This document shows, one piece after another, positions 8,152 to 17,143 of a DNA stretch of 64,000 nt. The stretch spans positions 62,001-126,000 of the forward strand of contig CANRDN010000001.1 of NCBI GenBank assembly GCA_947629375.1, given 5' to 3'. Numbering within the stretch: position 1 is the stretch's first letter; every line of letters begins with the position of its first letter. The notes below the pieces were generated by a model, which saw nothing but the letters and a program-made list of their open reading frames with translations, did no database searches and was not told the origin of the DNA. The stretch is from an uncultured Bacilli bacterium. GTDB lineage: Bacteria > Bacillota_I > Bacilli_A > RF39 > UBA660. Made by a program: the position numbers and the translations under genes.

Positions 8152-8586
8152 CTACTTTTCTAATATTATAGTAACAGGTCCATCATTTAAAAGTGATACT
8201 TTCATCTCTGCTCTAAAGATACCTGTTTCTACCTTAATGTGTTGTGCTAGTTTTTCGTTGAACTTTTCGTAAAGCTCTTTGGCTTCATCACCATTCAAAG
8301 CTTTTACATAACTTGGCCGGTTTCCTTTACTAGCATCAGCATAAAGAGTAAATTGAGATATCGATAAAATACTTCCACCAACATCCAAGACACTCCTATT
8401 CATAACGCCGTTTTCATCATCGAAAATTCGAAGATTTAGTACTTTATTTACCATCCAGTCGATATTTTTTTCGTCATCATTTTGCGTAAAAGATACAAGA
8501 AGCATTAACCCATCTTTGATTTCTCCGGTTACTTTACTATCTACTTCTACTTTAGCTTTTGTTACTCTTTGTACTACTATTCTCAT
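8152..8586 (-). CDS. dtd: D-aminoacyl-tRNA deacylase
   Basis: 144 residues, full length. Dtd hydrolyses D-aminoacyl-tRNA (and Gly-tRNAAla) to keep translation accurate. Diagnostic motifs are SQFTLYAD with the active-site Thr, the GNRPSY segment, and the cross-subunit Gly-cisPro motif NDGPVT near the end. It starts with MRIVVQRV and overlaps the rel stop as ATGA, the usual rel-dtd coupling in Bacilli. Confidence 0.95.
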   Translation of the reverse strand: MRIVVQRVTKAKVEVDSKVTGEIKDGLMLLVSFTQNDDEKNIDWMVNKVLNLRIFDDENGVMNRSVLDVGGSILSISQFTLYADASKGNRPSYVKALNGDEAKELYEKFNEKLAQHIKVETGIFRAEMKVSLLNDGPVTIILEK

Positions 8587-10733
8587 CTTAAAACCCTCTC
8601 GACATTTTCTATATAACCTAACTGATTAAGATCTCTAATAAAATTATTAAGTTTTTCCAAACTATTAACCCATAAATCCACTTCATAAGTAACATTATCT
8701 GCTCTATTAAGTGTTTTGATATTATCAATAGAGATATTGCTAGTACTTGCTTTTTGCATTATTTCAAGCATTGCTTTATCTGTTCTTTTAGAAGTTATAA
8801 GAATAGATGTTAAATATTTAGATTTAGGATTTTCTCCCCATTTGACACTTACCATTCTATCTTCGAGTCTTTCGACATTAGGACATACGATACGGTGAAC
8901 TGTTATACCATTATTTTTACTTATATACCCTATTATTTCGTCTCCTGGTAAAGGATTACAACAGTTAGAAACATTAACTTTTATCTTATCTATTCCAGCG
9001 ACTATAATATCGTTTTCATTTTCTTTTACTTTTTGAATAACAACTGGTTTAACCTCTTGAGGTTCTGTTTGCTTAACAATTAGATTAACGACATAGGATG
9101 CACTAAACTTATTATTGCCAATACAAAGATGAACATCCTCTAAATCAGCGCATTTTGTATCTTTTAATATAACAGCAATATTAGAATCTGTAAAGAAATC
9201 TTGGAAAGAAATCTTCTTTTTTCTTAATTCTTTTTCAAGATATTCTTTTCCTCTTTCGATATATATTTCTTTTTCTGATTTTGTAAAATAATTCTTTATT
9301 TTATTTTTAGCTTGCGTAGTCTTTGCGATATTCAACCATTCTTTAGATGGTGAAGAATTTCTATTAGTAATTATTTTTACGATATCGTTATTTTTTAGTT
9401 TATAGTCAAGAGAAACGATATTATTATTGACGATTGCTCCCACCATTGTGTCACCGACATCTGTATGAATCTTATAAGCGAAATCAATCGGTGTCGATTC
9501 ACGAGGAAGTTCAAAAATATCACCTTTAGGAGTAAAGACATAAATATTATCATTTAGAATTTCATCTTTAACGCTGTTAACGAACTCCTCACTACTCATC
9601 TTCTCGACATCTAATTCCATAATCGATTTAAAAAATTGCAGTTTAGCTTCTGTCGAGTTTTGCGTTCTTTCGTTTAAGTTTTTCTTTTCTTTATAAGCCC
9701 AGTGAGCTGCTACTCCATTTTCGGCGATTTCATCCATCGCATGAGTTCTTATTTGCACTTCGAAAATTTGCCCATCTATTCCAAAAATAGTTGTATGTAA
9801 AGACTGATATCCATTTACTTTAGGCATTGCAATATAGTCTTTAAATCTTTTAGGCATCGGTTTGAATTTCGAATGAATAAGACCTAGGGCTGTATAACAC
9901 TCTTGTTCTGTATCTACTAATATTCTAAGAGCAAGTAAGTCATATAGTTCACTGAACTTCTTTCCTTTTTCCATCTTTTTATAGATACTGTAGATACTTT
10001 TACTTCTTCCTTTGATTTCAAACTTAATATTGTGTTCTTTAAGCATATTGCTTACTTCGTTAATCATTTCATTTACTTCGTTGTCACGCTCTAGTTTCGT
10101 CGTATTAAGTTTTTCGGCAATATCGTAGAATACATCTGGTTTTAAATATCTTAAAGATAAATCTTCAAGTTCACTTTTTATTTTATGAATACCTAAGTGA
10201 TGAGCAATTGGTGCAAGTATTTCAAGAACTTCTTTAGCTTTTATCTTTTGTCTTTCTTTAGGTAAAGCCCAAAGTGTTCTCATATTGTGAAGTCTATCGG
10301 CAAGTTTAATTATAATAACTCTTACATCTTCACTCATACCGACGATTATTTTTTTATAATATTCGACAAGTGCTTCATTCTCAGTTGAAAAATGCATCTT
10401 ACTGATTTTTGATACACCATCGACAAGTTTAGCAATATCTTTACCAAAAGTTTCTTCTAGTTCTTGTTTTGTTACATCACAGTCTTCTATGACATCGTGT
10501 AAAAGTCCAGCACATATCGTGTCGGCATCAGCATACACTGTAGTTAAAATAATTGCAGTACACAAAGGATGGATTATATACTCTTCACCACTTAATCTAT
10601 ACTGACCACTATGTTTTTCTTGAGCATAAGTGTAAGCTTTTCTTATTTTTTCGATACTTTCAGAATCATTTATATATACCTTAACTTTTTCTATTAAATC
10701 ATCTATTGTATATTTTGTATAATCTTTAGTCAC
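8583..10733 (-). CDS. rel: Bifunctional (p)ppGpp synthetase/hydrolase
   Basis: About 716 residues from a GTG at 10733, placed 5 bp after a GAGGTGAT site; a GTG 9 bp earlier lacks room for a ribosome site. Domains in order: HD hydrolase with GLLHDVIED (residues ~75-90), synthetase with KVNGYQSLHTT and AAHWAYKEK (about 300-350), TGS (about 390-450, VFTPKGDIFELP), a Cys-containing helical/zinc region (NCCNPLPGDEIIGY) and a C-terminal ACT domain. The HD motif is intact, so both synthesis and degradation of the stringent alarmone are expected. Directly follows comN and overlaps dtd. Confidence 0.95.
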   Translation of the reverse strand: MTKDYTKYTIDDLIEKVKVYINDSESIEKIRKAYTYAQEKHSGQYRLSGEEYIIHPLCTAIILTTVYADADTICAGLLHDVIEDCDVTKQELEETFGKDIAKLVDGVSKISKMHFSTENEALVEYYKKIIVGMSEDVRVIIIKLADRLHNMRTLWALPKERQKIKAKEVLEILAPIAHHLGIHKIKSELEDLSLRYLKPDVFYDIAEKLNTTKLERDNEVNEMINEVSNMLKEHNIKFEIKGRSKSIYSIYKKMEKGKKFSELYDLLALRILVDTEQECYTALGLIHSKFKPMPKRFKDYIAMPKVNGYQSLHTTIFGIDGQIFEVQIRTHAMDEIAENGVAAHWAYKEKKNLNERTQNSTEAKLQFFKSIMELDVEKMSSEEFVNSVKDEILNDNIYVFTPKGDIFELPRESTPIDFAYKIHTDVGDTMVGAIVNNNIVSLDYKLKNNDIVKIITNRNSSPSKEWLNIAKTTQAKNKIKNYFTKSEKEIYIERGKEYLEKELRKKKISFQDFFTDSNIAVILKDTKCADLEDVHLCIGNNKFSASYVVNLIVKQTEPQEVKPVVIQKVKENENDIIVAGIDKIKVNVSNCCNPLPGDEIIGYISKNNGITVHRIVCPNVERLEDRMVSVKWGENPKSKYLTSILITSKRTDKAMLEIMQKASTSNISIDNIKTLNRADNVTYEVDLWVNSLEKLNNFIRDLNQLGYIENVERVLR

Positions 10734-10745
10734 GTTAATCACCTC

Positions 10746-11024
10746 TTACAATAGTTCGATTTCTTGACTTGTATTACTCTCATTTGATGATTTCAAATAT
10801 TTAACTAAGAGTTCATTATCAAGATTTAAAATATCATCGACCATCTGAGCTAAATCAAGTCCTTTAATATTTTCCCATCTTGTTTTTAAAAGATAGTTCC
10901 AAATATCTTCTTTCTTAACATTTTTTATTTCTAGTTTTTCTAATTCTCTTTTTTTGCAATTTAAGGCAGGGATAACACGCTCATATAAATCCAGTTTACT
11001 ATTTATTCCAAAATCATTATCCAT
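10746..11024 (-). CDS. comN: ComN-like post-transcriptional regulator
   Basis: 92 residues from the ATG at 11024, preceded by GTGGGTGAT. The core matches the small ComN/Post_transc_reg family as I recall it: a Leu-rich first helix YERVIPALNCKKREL, then VKKEDIWNYLLKTRW and a final LAQMVDDILNLDNELL. In Bacillus subtilis ComN acts on comE mRNA and binds DivIVA; a competence role here is not shown. Position just before rel is unusual enough to suggest it travels with the operon. The family call rests on motif memory, not a search. Confidence 0.7.
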   Translation of the reverse strand: MDNDFGINSKLDLYERVIPALNCKKRELEKLEIKNVKKEDIWNYLLKTRWENIKGLDLAQMVDDILNLDNELLVKYLKSSNESNTSQEIELL

Positions 11025-11066
11025 ATTATCACCCACTTTTATATACTACATTATAGCACAATCTAT

Positions 11067-12377
11067 CTATTTATTATCTAATTTACTTTTATAATTTTGT
11101 TTTAAGTGTTCAATTGAGGCACAAGACATAAAACATAGTACTGCATTATCGTGTTTTAGTAGTTTATCAGCCTCTTCTTCACTAATCATTTCTCCATTTT
11201 TTAAAAGGTCAAATATTACTTTAGAAGTAACATTCCCATAATCTTCTTTTTTCTCTCTATTACAATCTATCTCCGTTAAATAAACTTTATCGGCAACATT
11301 TAAAGCATCAGCAAATTCTTTATAGAACTTTTCTGTTCTTGAATAAGTATTAGGTTTAAAGATAGCGACTAGTTCTTTATTGGGATACTTCTGCCTTGCA
11401 GCTTCAAGTGTTACTTTTATTTCTGTCGGATGATGTGCATAGTCATCAATTATTACATTGTTATTTATGTTTTCGATAGCAAAACGACGCTTAGCATTAT
11501 GAAATTTACTTAGAAGTTCGTTTATCTTTTCGTAAGATACTCCTTCTAAATGGCATATTACAATAGCAGCAATTGCATTTAAGACCATATGTTTACCAAA
11601 TAAAGGTAGAGTAAAATGTCCAACCTCTTCTTTGTTTACAACAAGATCGAAGTTTGATCCTTCATCAGTCAATGAAACATTTTTAGCATAAACATCGTTA
11701 TTCTCATTAAAACCATAATAAATTGTTTTAGGATTTAATTTAAGCATTCTTACATTTTCATTATCACCACAAGCTACAACGACATTCTTAGTCTTATTGG
11801 CAAATGTTTCAAAAGTATTTCTTATATCTTCAATATCCTTATAAATTTCAGTGTGTTCAAGTTCAATATTAGTAATTACTGTGTAACTTGGATGATATGC
11901 TAAAAAGTGTCTATTAAATTCATCACTTTCGATTACAAAGATTTTATTATCTTTACTGGCAAATCCCGTTCCATCTCCAATAAAATAATTAACTTTATAA
12001 ACTTCATCAAGTATCTGTGTAATCATTGTCGAAGTGGTTGTTTTTCCGTGAGTTCCAGAAACACAGATAGATTCAAAAGTATCAGTTAAATCTCCTAAAA
12101 TTTCATTATATTTTTTTATTTTTAAACCACATTCTTTAGCACGCACTATTTCTTTATGATCTTCTTTTAATGCTACAGAATGAGTAAGTATCATATCTTT
12201 ATCAAGAGGATGCGTATTATCACTATAGATAGTAATACCCCTTTTATCGAGACCTTCTTGGGTAAACTTATGGTCAGTTACGTCATCGTAACCTACTACC
12301 TCATTACCAAGGTCATATAAGATATTTGCTAAAGTTGCCATTCCAGCACCTTTAATTCCTAAGCAATAGTATTTCAT
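11067..12377 (-). CDS. murC: UDP-N-acetylmuramate--L-alanine ligase
   Basis: 436 residues from the ATG at 12377 (site AGAGGTG; an in-frame GTG 9 bp upstream has none). Mur ligase layout: N-terminal Rossmann domain with CLGIKGAGMATLA, central ATP-binding P-loop CVSGTHGKTTTSTMI, ESDEFNRHFL, and C-terminal domain containing IIDDYAHHPTEI. It adds L-Ala to UDP-MurNAc, the first step of the peptidoglycan stem peptide, in the cytoplasm. First gene of the run to comN; divergent from the CPBP protease. Confidence 0.95.
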   Translation of the reverse strand: MKYYCLGIKGAGMATLANILYDLGNEVVGYDDVTDHKFTQEGLDKRGITIYSDNTHPLDKDMILTHSVALKEDHKEIVRAKECGLKIKKYNEILGDLTDTFESICVSGTHGKTTTSTMITQILDEVYKVNYFIGDGTGFASKDNKIFVIESDEFNRHFLAYHPSYTVITNIELEHTEIYKDIEDIRNTFETFANKTKNVVVACGDNENVRMLKLNPKTIYYGFNENNDVYAKNVSLTDEGSNFDLVVNKEEVGHFTLPLFGKHMVLNAIAAIVICHLEGVSYEKINELLSKFHNAKRRFAIENINNNVIIDDYAHHPTEIKVTLEAARQKYPNKELVAIFKPNTYSRTEKFYKEFADALNVADKVYLTEIDCNREKKEDYGNVTSKVIFDLLKNGEMISEEEADKLLKHDNAVLCFMSCASIEHLKQNYKSKLDNK

Positions 12378-12445
12378 TTTAAACACCTCTTTACTCTTTA
12401 TTATACATTATTTTTATATGTAATAATACATTAATATGAAATAAG

Positions 12446-12474
12446 TTGACACAAAATTAAACAACAATTAAAAT
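12446..12474 (+). promoter_or_regulatory. Sigma-A promoter for the CPBP protease gene
   Basis: Perfect -35 TTGACA, 17-bp spacer and -10 TAAAAT, 25 bp before the CDS; ribosome site GGAGGA. It lies in the divergent gap with murC. Confidence 0.65.
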
Positions 12475-12498
12475 TAAATTATAGGATACGGAGGACAT

Positions 12499-13194
12499 AT
12501 GGAACAAGACGAAAATTACAAACCACTCATAACTTTAGTAATCGTATTACTTCTTTTTTATTGTTCAAGTTTATTTGCAATTATTCCTATAAAATTATTT
12601 AATATCGATACCAATAAATGTAGTGATTTAGTTTTATATAGTACAAGATTGTTTGCTAATTTTGTAACAGCTATCTTTCTATTTATAATATATTATAAAG
12701 ACTTAAAAAAAGATGTAAAAGATTTAAAAAAGAACTTTAAAAGTATATTTAGTATAGCAATTAAATGTTGGATATTTGGCTTTATTGCTATGCTTTTATC
12801 TTCATACTTAATTTCCAAGTATTCACCAGTTAGTATGCCAGGTAACGAATTAAGTGTAAGAGAAGTTATAAATACTACTCCTATAATTGCTTTTTTGATG
12901 ACATCTATTCTAGCACCTTTTATCGAAGAAATTATTTTTAGGAAATCTTTCAAAGATGTTTTTAAAAGTTTCTTCTTATATTTGTTTATCTCAGCATTCG
13001 TGTTTGGAAGTCTTCACGTTATAGGAAATATTAAGTCTTTATACGAACTACTTTATATAATACCTTATACTTCTTTAGGACTATCTTTTGCCTACTGCTA
13101 CTATAAAACTAATAATATATTTTCAAGTATTTTTATTCACTTTTTACATAATACAATTGGAATTATTTTAATTATCGTAAGTACGATGGGGTGA
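12499..13194 (+). CDS. CPBP family intramembrane metalloprotease (Abi/CAAX type)
   Basis: 231 residues, about seven TM segments. The family motifs are all present: Glu-Glu in FIEEIIFRKSF (motif 1), the His in FGSLHV (motif 2) and FIHFLHNTIG near the C-terminus. These proteins are intramembrane glutamic-type endopeptidases; bacterial members process membrane or peptide substrates, including some in bacteriocin self-immunity. Followed after 4 bp by the phosphoesterase gene, hence one operon. Substrate unknown. Confidence 0.88.
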   Translation: MEQDENYKPLITLVIVLLLFYCSSLFAIIPIKLFNIDTNKCSDLVLYSTRLFANFVTAIFLFIIYYKDLKKDVKDLKKNFKSIFSIAIKCWIFGFIAMLLSSYLISKYSPVSMPGNELSVREVINTTPIIAFLMTSILAPFIEEIIFRKSFKDVFKSFFLYLFISAFVFGSLHVIGNIKSLYELLYIIPYTSLGLSFAYCYYKTNNIFSSIFIHFLHNTIGIILIIVSTMG

Positions 13195-13198
13195 TAAA

Positions 13199-14089
13199 AT
13201 GAGTGAAACAAGAATAGAAAAAAATAAAGAAAAAGTAAAAGAAATACAAAAAGAAGAAAGAATAAAAAAAGAAAAAAAGATAGGTAACATCTTTTTAAAA
13301 GTGTTCCTTCCTATATTTGGTGTTTTAGTTGTAATTTATATTCTTTTAAGATTTGTCGGTAATATGGGATTAATTGTTAAAGAATACCCAATTTATAATG
13401 ACAACTTACCAAGTGACTTTAACGGTGTTAAAATAGTCCAGTTCAGTGATTTACATTTTAATGATCAGTACCCTATCGATAATGTTAAAAAGTTAGTTAA
13501 AATGATTAATAATACAAATCCTGATATTGTTGTGTTCACTGGGGACCTAATAGATAGTGATCACAAAATAAGTAATAAAACTAAAGAAGAACTTATGAAA
13601 GAGTTTAATAAAATAGAAGCAAAACTTGGAAAATACGCAATTAAAGGTGAAGAAGATAGTACAAACTTCGAAGATATTTTTAATAATTCTAATTTTACAA
13701 TTTTAAATAATTCAATTATTAATGTCTATATTAATTCATCTGTTATAAATATTATTGCCGTCGATGATACTTATTCTTATAGTGATTTACCAAAGATTAA
13801 TGATTACTACTCTATTGCCCTTATCCACGAACCTGATTTAGCTGATAGAGTTATCGATGATTATAACCCTGAATTAATTCTTGCAGGGCACTCCCACAAT
13901 GGTCAAATTATTTTACCTTTTATAGGTCCTGTTATGAGAAAAGAAGGAGCTAAAAAATATATAGACTCACATTATACAATAAAAAATACAGAACTTTATA
14001 TTTCAGGTGGTCTTGGTAATTCAAATTATAATTTTAGATTATTTAATCATCCAAGTATTAATTTCTTTAGGCTTAGAAATAGCAAATAA
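13199..14089 (+). CDS. Membrane-anchored metallophosphoesterase with altered GNH motif
   Basis: 296 residues: a highly charged Lys/Glu N-terminus, one TM segment (about 30-55), then a calcineurin-like phosphoesterase. Metal motifs seen are FSDLHF, VFTGDLID, LIHEPD and AGHSHNGQ. The usual GN(H)D/E motif that supplies Asn and the catalytic His is replaced by IKGEEDS, so the metal site lacks its normal Asn-His pair. YkuE-like relatives act at the cell surface. It may be inactive or work on a different chemistry. Same operon as the CPBP protease. Confidence 0.82.
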   Translation: MSETRIEKNKEKVKEIQKEERIKKEKKIGNIFLKVFLPIFGVLVVIYILLRFVGNMGLIVKEYPIYNDNLPSDFNGVKIVQFSDLHFNDQYPIDNVKKLVKMINNTNPDIVVFTGDLIDSDHKISNKTKEELMKEFNKIEAKLGKYAIKGEEDSTNFEDIFNNSNFTILNNSIINVYINSSVINIIAVDDTYSYSDLPKINDYYSIALIHEPDLADRVIDDYNPELILAGHSHNGQIILPFIGPVMRKEGAKKYIDSHYTIKNTELYISGGLGNSNYNFRLFNHPSINFFRLRNSK

Positions 14090-14123
14090 GATTTTGTTGC
14101 ATAAACTACACTAGGAGGTATTT

Positions 14124-14339
14124 ATGTATTCAAATCAAAGTAACTTTGGTAATAGCAATCGTTCTTTTGGAGGACCAATATTACCATTTGTCTTAGGAGG
14201 AGTTGTAGGAAGTCTATGGTCAAACAATAACCACGGAAATAACAATTATGTTCCATATCCTGTTTATCCATACTATCCTTATTCTTATCCATATTATCCA
14301 AGTCAGTACCCAATGTATTATCAAAATTATTACTATTAA
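14124..14339 (+). CDS. Small Tyr/Pro/Asn-rich protein, spore-coat-like
   Basis: 71 residues with an excellent ribosome site (AGGAGGT). Asn/Ser-rich start, a short hydrophobic Gly-rich patch (ILPFVLGGVVGSLW) and a tail made almost only of Tyr and Pro with Ser and Asn, ending YYQNYYY. Composition resembles small spore coat/outer-layer proteins of Bacilli, some of which are Tyr-cross-linked. No family assigned. Its own terminator follows. Confidence is high that it is a gene, low for function. Confidence 0.75.
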   Translation: MYSNQSNFGNSNRSFGGPILPFVLGGVVGSLWSNNNHGNNNYVPYPVYPYYPYSYPYYPSQYPMYYQNYYY

Positions 14340-14340
14340 A

Positions 14341-14368
14341 AAATAAAACATCACTCGATGTTTTATTT
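14341..14368. terminator. Strong bidirectional terminator
   Basis: AAATAAAACATC/GATGTTTTATTT, a 12-bp perfect stem with a 4-base loop, between the convergent Tyr-rich gene and divIB, giving T tracts in both directions. Confidence 0.85.
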
Positions 14369-15058
14369 TATTTCTTGGAAATGATTACCGGAATCTAGAT
14401 AAAGGATTCCTTTTTTACCATTTAAAGTTGGATATATTTCATTGTAGTAATTAACAGAGTCAAACTTAGTAAGAGTTGCATACACATAGTTGCCATCGAC
14501 CATATAAAGCATAAATCTAGAGTCGTCGTACTCACTAGGATCATATTTTATTTGAGATATTTTATTTCTAATTTCTAGATCCAATTTACCTATTTTTTTA
14601 ACAAAGTTAGGGTAAACCGTATCAGGTATATAGTTAACAACTACTATTGGCGATAAATCGTAAGGAACAGTATCAACTTCTTCACCATCTTCTAATACAT
14701 ATTTCTTATCACTTTCTTTATAGAAAAGAACTTTGTTTTCTTCTATTTTGATATCCACTGTTCCAAATAAACTTTTATCGACACTAGCATCCTTAATAAA
14801 GACATCATCTTCTAATCTTTTCTCGATAATTAATGAAAAGTTTGCTATTTGACTAGGATAGTCTTCTAGCTTTGCTTTATCAAGGATATATTCATCGCTC
14901 AAATTATATTGCTTATCCGTATGATGAACATAGATATTTTGAATCTTTATTCCAAAAAGAAACTTAATAAAAAAGCATACTAAAACTACTATTACAATAA
15001 ATAGTACGACAGCAAATATTTTTAATTTTCTTCTTTTTAGTATCACTTTTTTAGGCAT
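14363..15058 (-). CDS. divIB: Cell division protein DivIB/FtsQ
   Basis: 231 residues: basic cytoplasmic start, one TM segment (about 12-34), a POTRA-like domain beginning IQNIYVHH and a beta domain. The layout and the place directly after murB in a murG-murB-divIB cluster match DivIB of Bacilli. It belongs to the FtsQLB complex that licenses septal peptidoglycan synthesis. The stop lies within the arm of the shared terminator; start 4 bp after murB. Confidence 0.85.
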   Translation of the reverse strand: MPKKVILKRRKLKIFAVVLFIVIVVLVCFFIKFLFGIKIQNIYVHHTDKQYNLSDEYILDKAKLEDYPSQIANFSLIIEKRLEDDVFIKDASVDKSLFGTVDIKIEENKVLFYKESDKKYVLEDGEEVDTVPYDLSPIVVVNYIPDTVYPNFVKKIGKLDLEIRNKISQIKYDPSEYDDSRFMLYMVDGNYVYATLTKFDSVNYYNEIYPTLNGKKGILYLDSGNHFQEIK

Positions 15059-15061
15059 AAC

Positions 15062-15967
15062 CTACTCCCAATTTACAAATTCTTGTTCACATTTTAATTC
15101 TATATTATATTTTTCTTTTACTTTGTCTTTAACTAAATCAATTAATTCTTTTATATCTTTACCTGAAGCATTATTGTAATTGATTATGAAGTTTGCGTGT
15201 TTCTCACTTATTTTGGCACCACCGATAGTATATCCTTTAAGTCCTAAATCTTCAATTAATTTACCTGCAAATAAGTTATCAGGGTTTCTAAAAACTGATC
15301 CCGCACTTGGATACTCTAAGGGTTGACTTTCTAGTCTTCTTTTCTTTCTATCATCGACAATTTCCTGTAATAAATCTTTGTCGTTTTCTCTTAACTGTAT
15401 TAAAGCAGAAAGACAGATAAAATCTCTATTTTTTTGAAAGAAAGAAGAACGATAATGGAAATTTAATTCTTTGTTAGTCATCGTAATTACTTCCAAGTTT
15501 GGTGTTAGCACCTCGACACTTTTAGTTACATAGCCCATATCACTTTTATAAGCACCAGCATTCATAAATATAGCTCCACCGACTGTTCCAGGAATACCTG
15601 TTGCAAATTCAAGTCCAGCAAGTCCCCTTCTAACTGCTTGATAGCTAAGTTTCATAAGACTTACTCCTGCTCCTGCTTTAACTGTATTGTTCTTAAAAGT
15701 AATCTCATCTAAAGAGTCAAGTTTTATAATAACACCATCGTACTCTTTATCGCTAAATAAAGTATTAGAGCCATTACCAAGCACCATATGTTTTATCTTT
15801 TTTTCTCTTAATTCTTTTATTAGTAAAATAAGTTTATCCCTATTTTTAGGATAGACAAAAAGTTTAGCATTTCCCCCTACTTTATAAGTTGTATATTTAG
15901 AAATACTAACATTTTCTTCGTATTTTCCAATATTATTTTTTGTAATGTATTCAATTATTGTTTGCAT
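15062..15967 (-). CDS. murB: UDP-N-acetylenolpyruvoylglucosamine reductase
   Basis: 301 residues. FAD-binding (PCMH-type) enzyme reducing UDP-GlcNAc-enolpyruvate to UDP-MurNAc. Seen: LGNGSNTLFSD, GIPGTVGGAIFMNAGAY, YPSAGSVFRNP with the active-site Ser, and HANFIINYNNASG. Length and the SAGSVFRNP form indicate a type II (Gram-positive-like) MurB. Follows murG by 11 bp and precedes divIB. Confidence 0.95.
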   Translation of the reverse strand: MQTIIEYITKNNIGKYEENVSISKYTTYKVGGNAKLFVYPKNRDKLILLIKELREKKIKHMVLGNGSNTLFSDKEYDGVIIKLDSLDEITFKNNTVKAGAGVSLMKLSYQAVRRGLAGLEFATGIPGTVGGAIFMNAGAYKSDMGYVTKSVEVLTPNLEVITMTNKELNFHYRSSFFQKNRDFICLSALIQLRENDKDLLQEIVDDRKKRRLESQPLEYPSAGSVFRNPDNLFAGKLIEDLGLKGYTIGGAKISEKHANFIINYNNASGKDIKELIDLVKDKVKEKYNIELKCEQEFVNWE

Positions 15968-15978
15968 TTAATCACCAC

Positions 15979-17061
15979 TTACTTACTTTTTGCTAAGTCT
16001 TCAACTAAAGAAGCTATTTTAGTAGCACTATCCACTACACCCATACTTTTACTCTTTTTTCTCATTTCTTCCAATTTAGAATCATTATTAATTAATTCAT
16101 CAATCGTACTTATTAGTTTTGAAGAAGAAAGTTCATCTTCTTTTATCACAACGGCACTTCCATTATCTTCTAGAACTTTAGCATTTTTTTCTTGGTGATT
16201 ATGAGTTACATAAGGAGATGGTATTACAATTGCAGGAACTCCTATAGCAGTTATTTCGGCAATTGTCGATGCTCCTGCTCTTGTAATAATTAAATCACAC
16301 TTCTTTAAAACACTTAACATATCTTTAAGTATTGGAACCATTTTAACATTTTGAGGTATTGATATATCATTATATAAATCAAAATATTTTTCCCCTGTTA
16401 CAAAGAGTATTTCATAGTCTTTTCCTTTGAATTCGGGAATAATATTTTTCATCGTTTTCGTTATCGTAAGAGAGCCTAAACTTCCCATTACAAATAAGAC
16501 TAACTTTTTAGATTCTCTTAAATCGTATTTTGACTTTCTAACAGGTACAGCATTGTAAGCTTCTTCACTTCTTGGATTCCCCGTAAATGTAACGTTGCAT
16601 CCTTTGAAATATTTTTCTGATTCTTTTATAGAAACACCAATTAAAGAAGCTTTCTTTTTTAACATTTTATTAGATAATCCTGGAATGGAATTTTGTTCAT
16701 GAATGAATGTTTTAATGCCAAGTTTATGTGCTACGATTATCACTGGGGCTGTAATGTAGCCACCGATTCCAAGAACAACATCAGGTTTAAATTCGAGCAT
16801 TATTTTTTCTATTTCTTTTTTAGCTTTATTAAACGACTTTATTACTTCGATATTTTTAAATATTTTTTTTCTATTTAGACCTTTCATTTGAATACCTTTA
16901 TACTTTATTCCTAAAGCCGGTACAATATCTTTTTCCATTCTATCTGTCGTACCAATATAAAGAATATCCAAGTTTTTATTTCTTTCTTTCAGTTTATTTA
17001 TTATTGCCAAGGCTGGATAAATATGGCCACCAGTTCCACCTGCACTAACAATGACTCTCAC
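15979..17061 (-). CDS. murG: Undecaprenyl-PP-MurNAc-pentapeptide GlcNAc transferase
   Basis: 360 residues starting at GTG (17061) with site AGAGGTGATAAT. MurG makes lipid II from lipid I on the inner face of the membrane. Motifs: SAGGTGGHIYPALAI, HEQNSIPGLSNK, TRAGASTIAE and the acceptor-side PYVTHNHQEKNA. A GGTATAAT box just upstream (minus strand) suggests a promoter in the 82-bp gap after sigE, so murG need not depend on the sporulation operon. Confidence 0.95.
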   Translation of the reverse strand: MRVIVSAGGTGGHIYPALAIINKLKERNKNLDILYIGTTDRMEKDIVPALGIKYKGIQMKGLNRKKIFKNIEVIKSFNKAKKEIEKIMLEFKPDVVLGIGGYITAPVIIVAHKLGIKTFIHEQNSIPGLSNKMLKKKASLIGVSIKESEKYFKGCNVTFTGNPRSEEAYNAVPVRKSKYDLRESKKLVLFVMGSLGSLTITKTMKNIIPEFKGKDYEILFVTGEKYFDLYNDISIPQNVKMVPILKDMLSVLKKCDLIITRAGASTIAEITAIGVPAIVIPSPYVTHNHQEKNAKVLEDNGSAVVIKEDELSSSKLISTIDELINNDSKLEEMRKKSKSMGVVDSATKIASLVEDLAKSK

Positions 17062-17143
17062 ATTATCACCTCTAATAAATATTATACCATAATAAACTTT
17101 TTATTAATTCTTTTTTACACTTTGTTGACTTTATTATGTAAAT

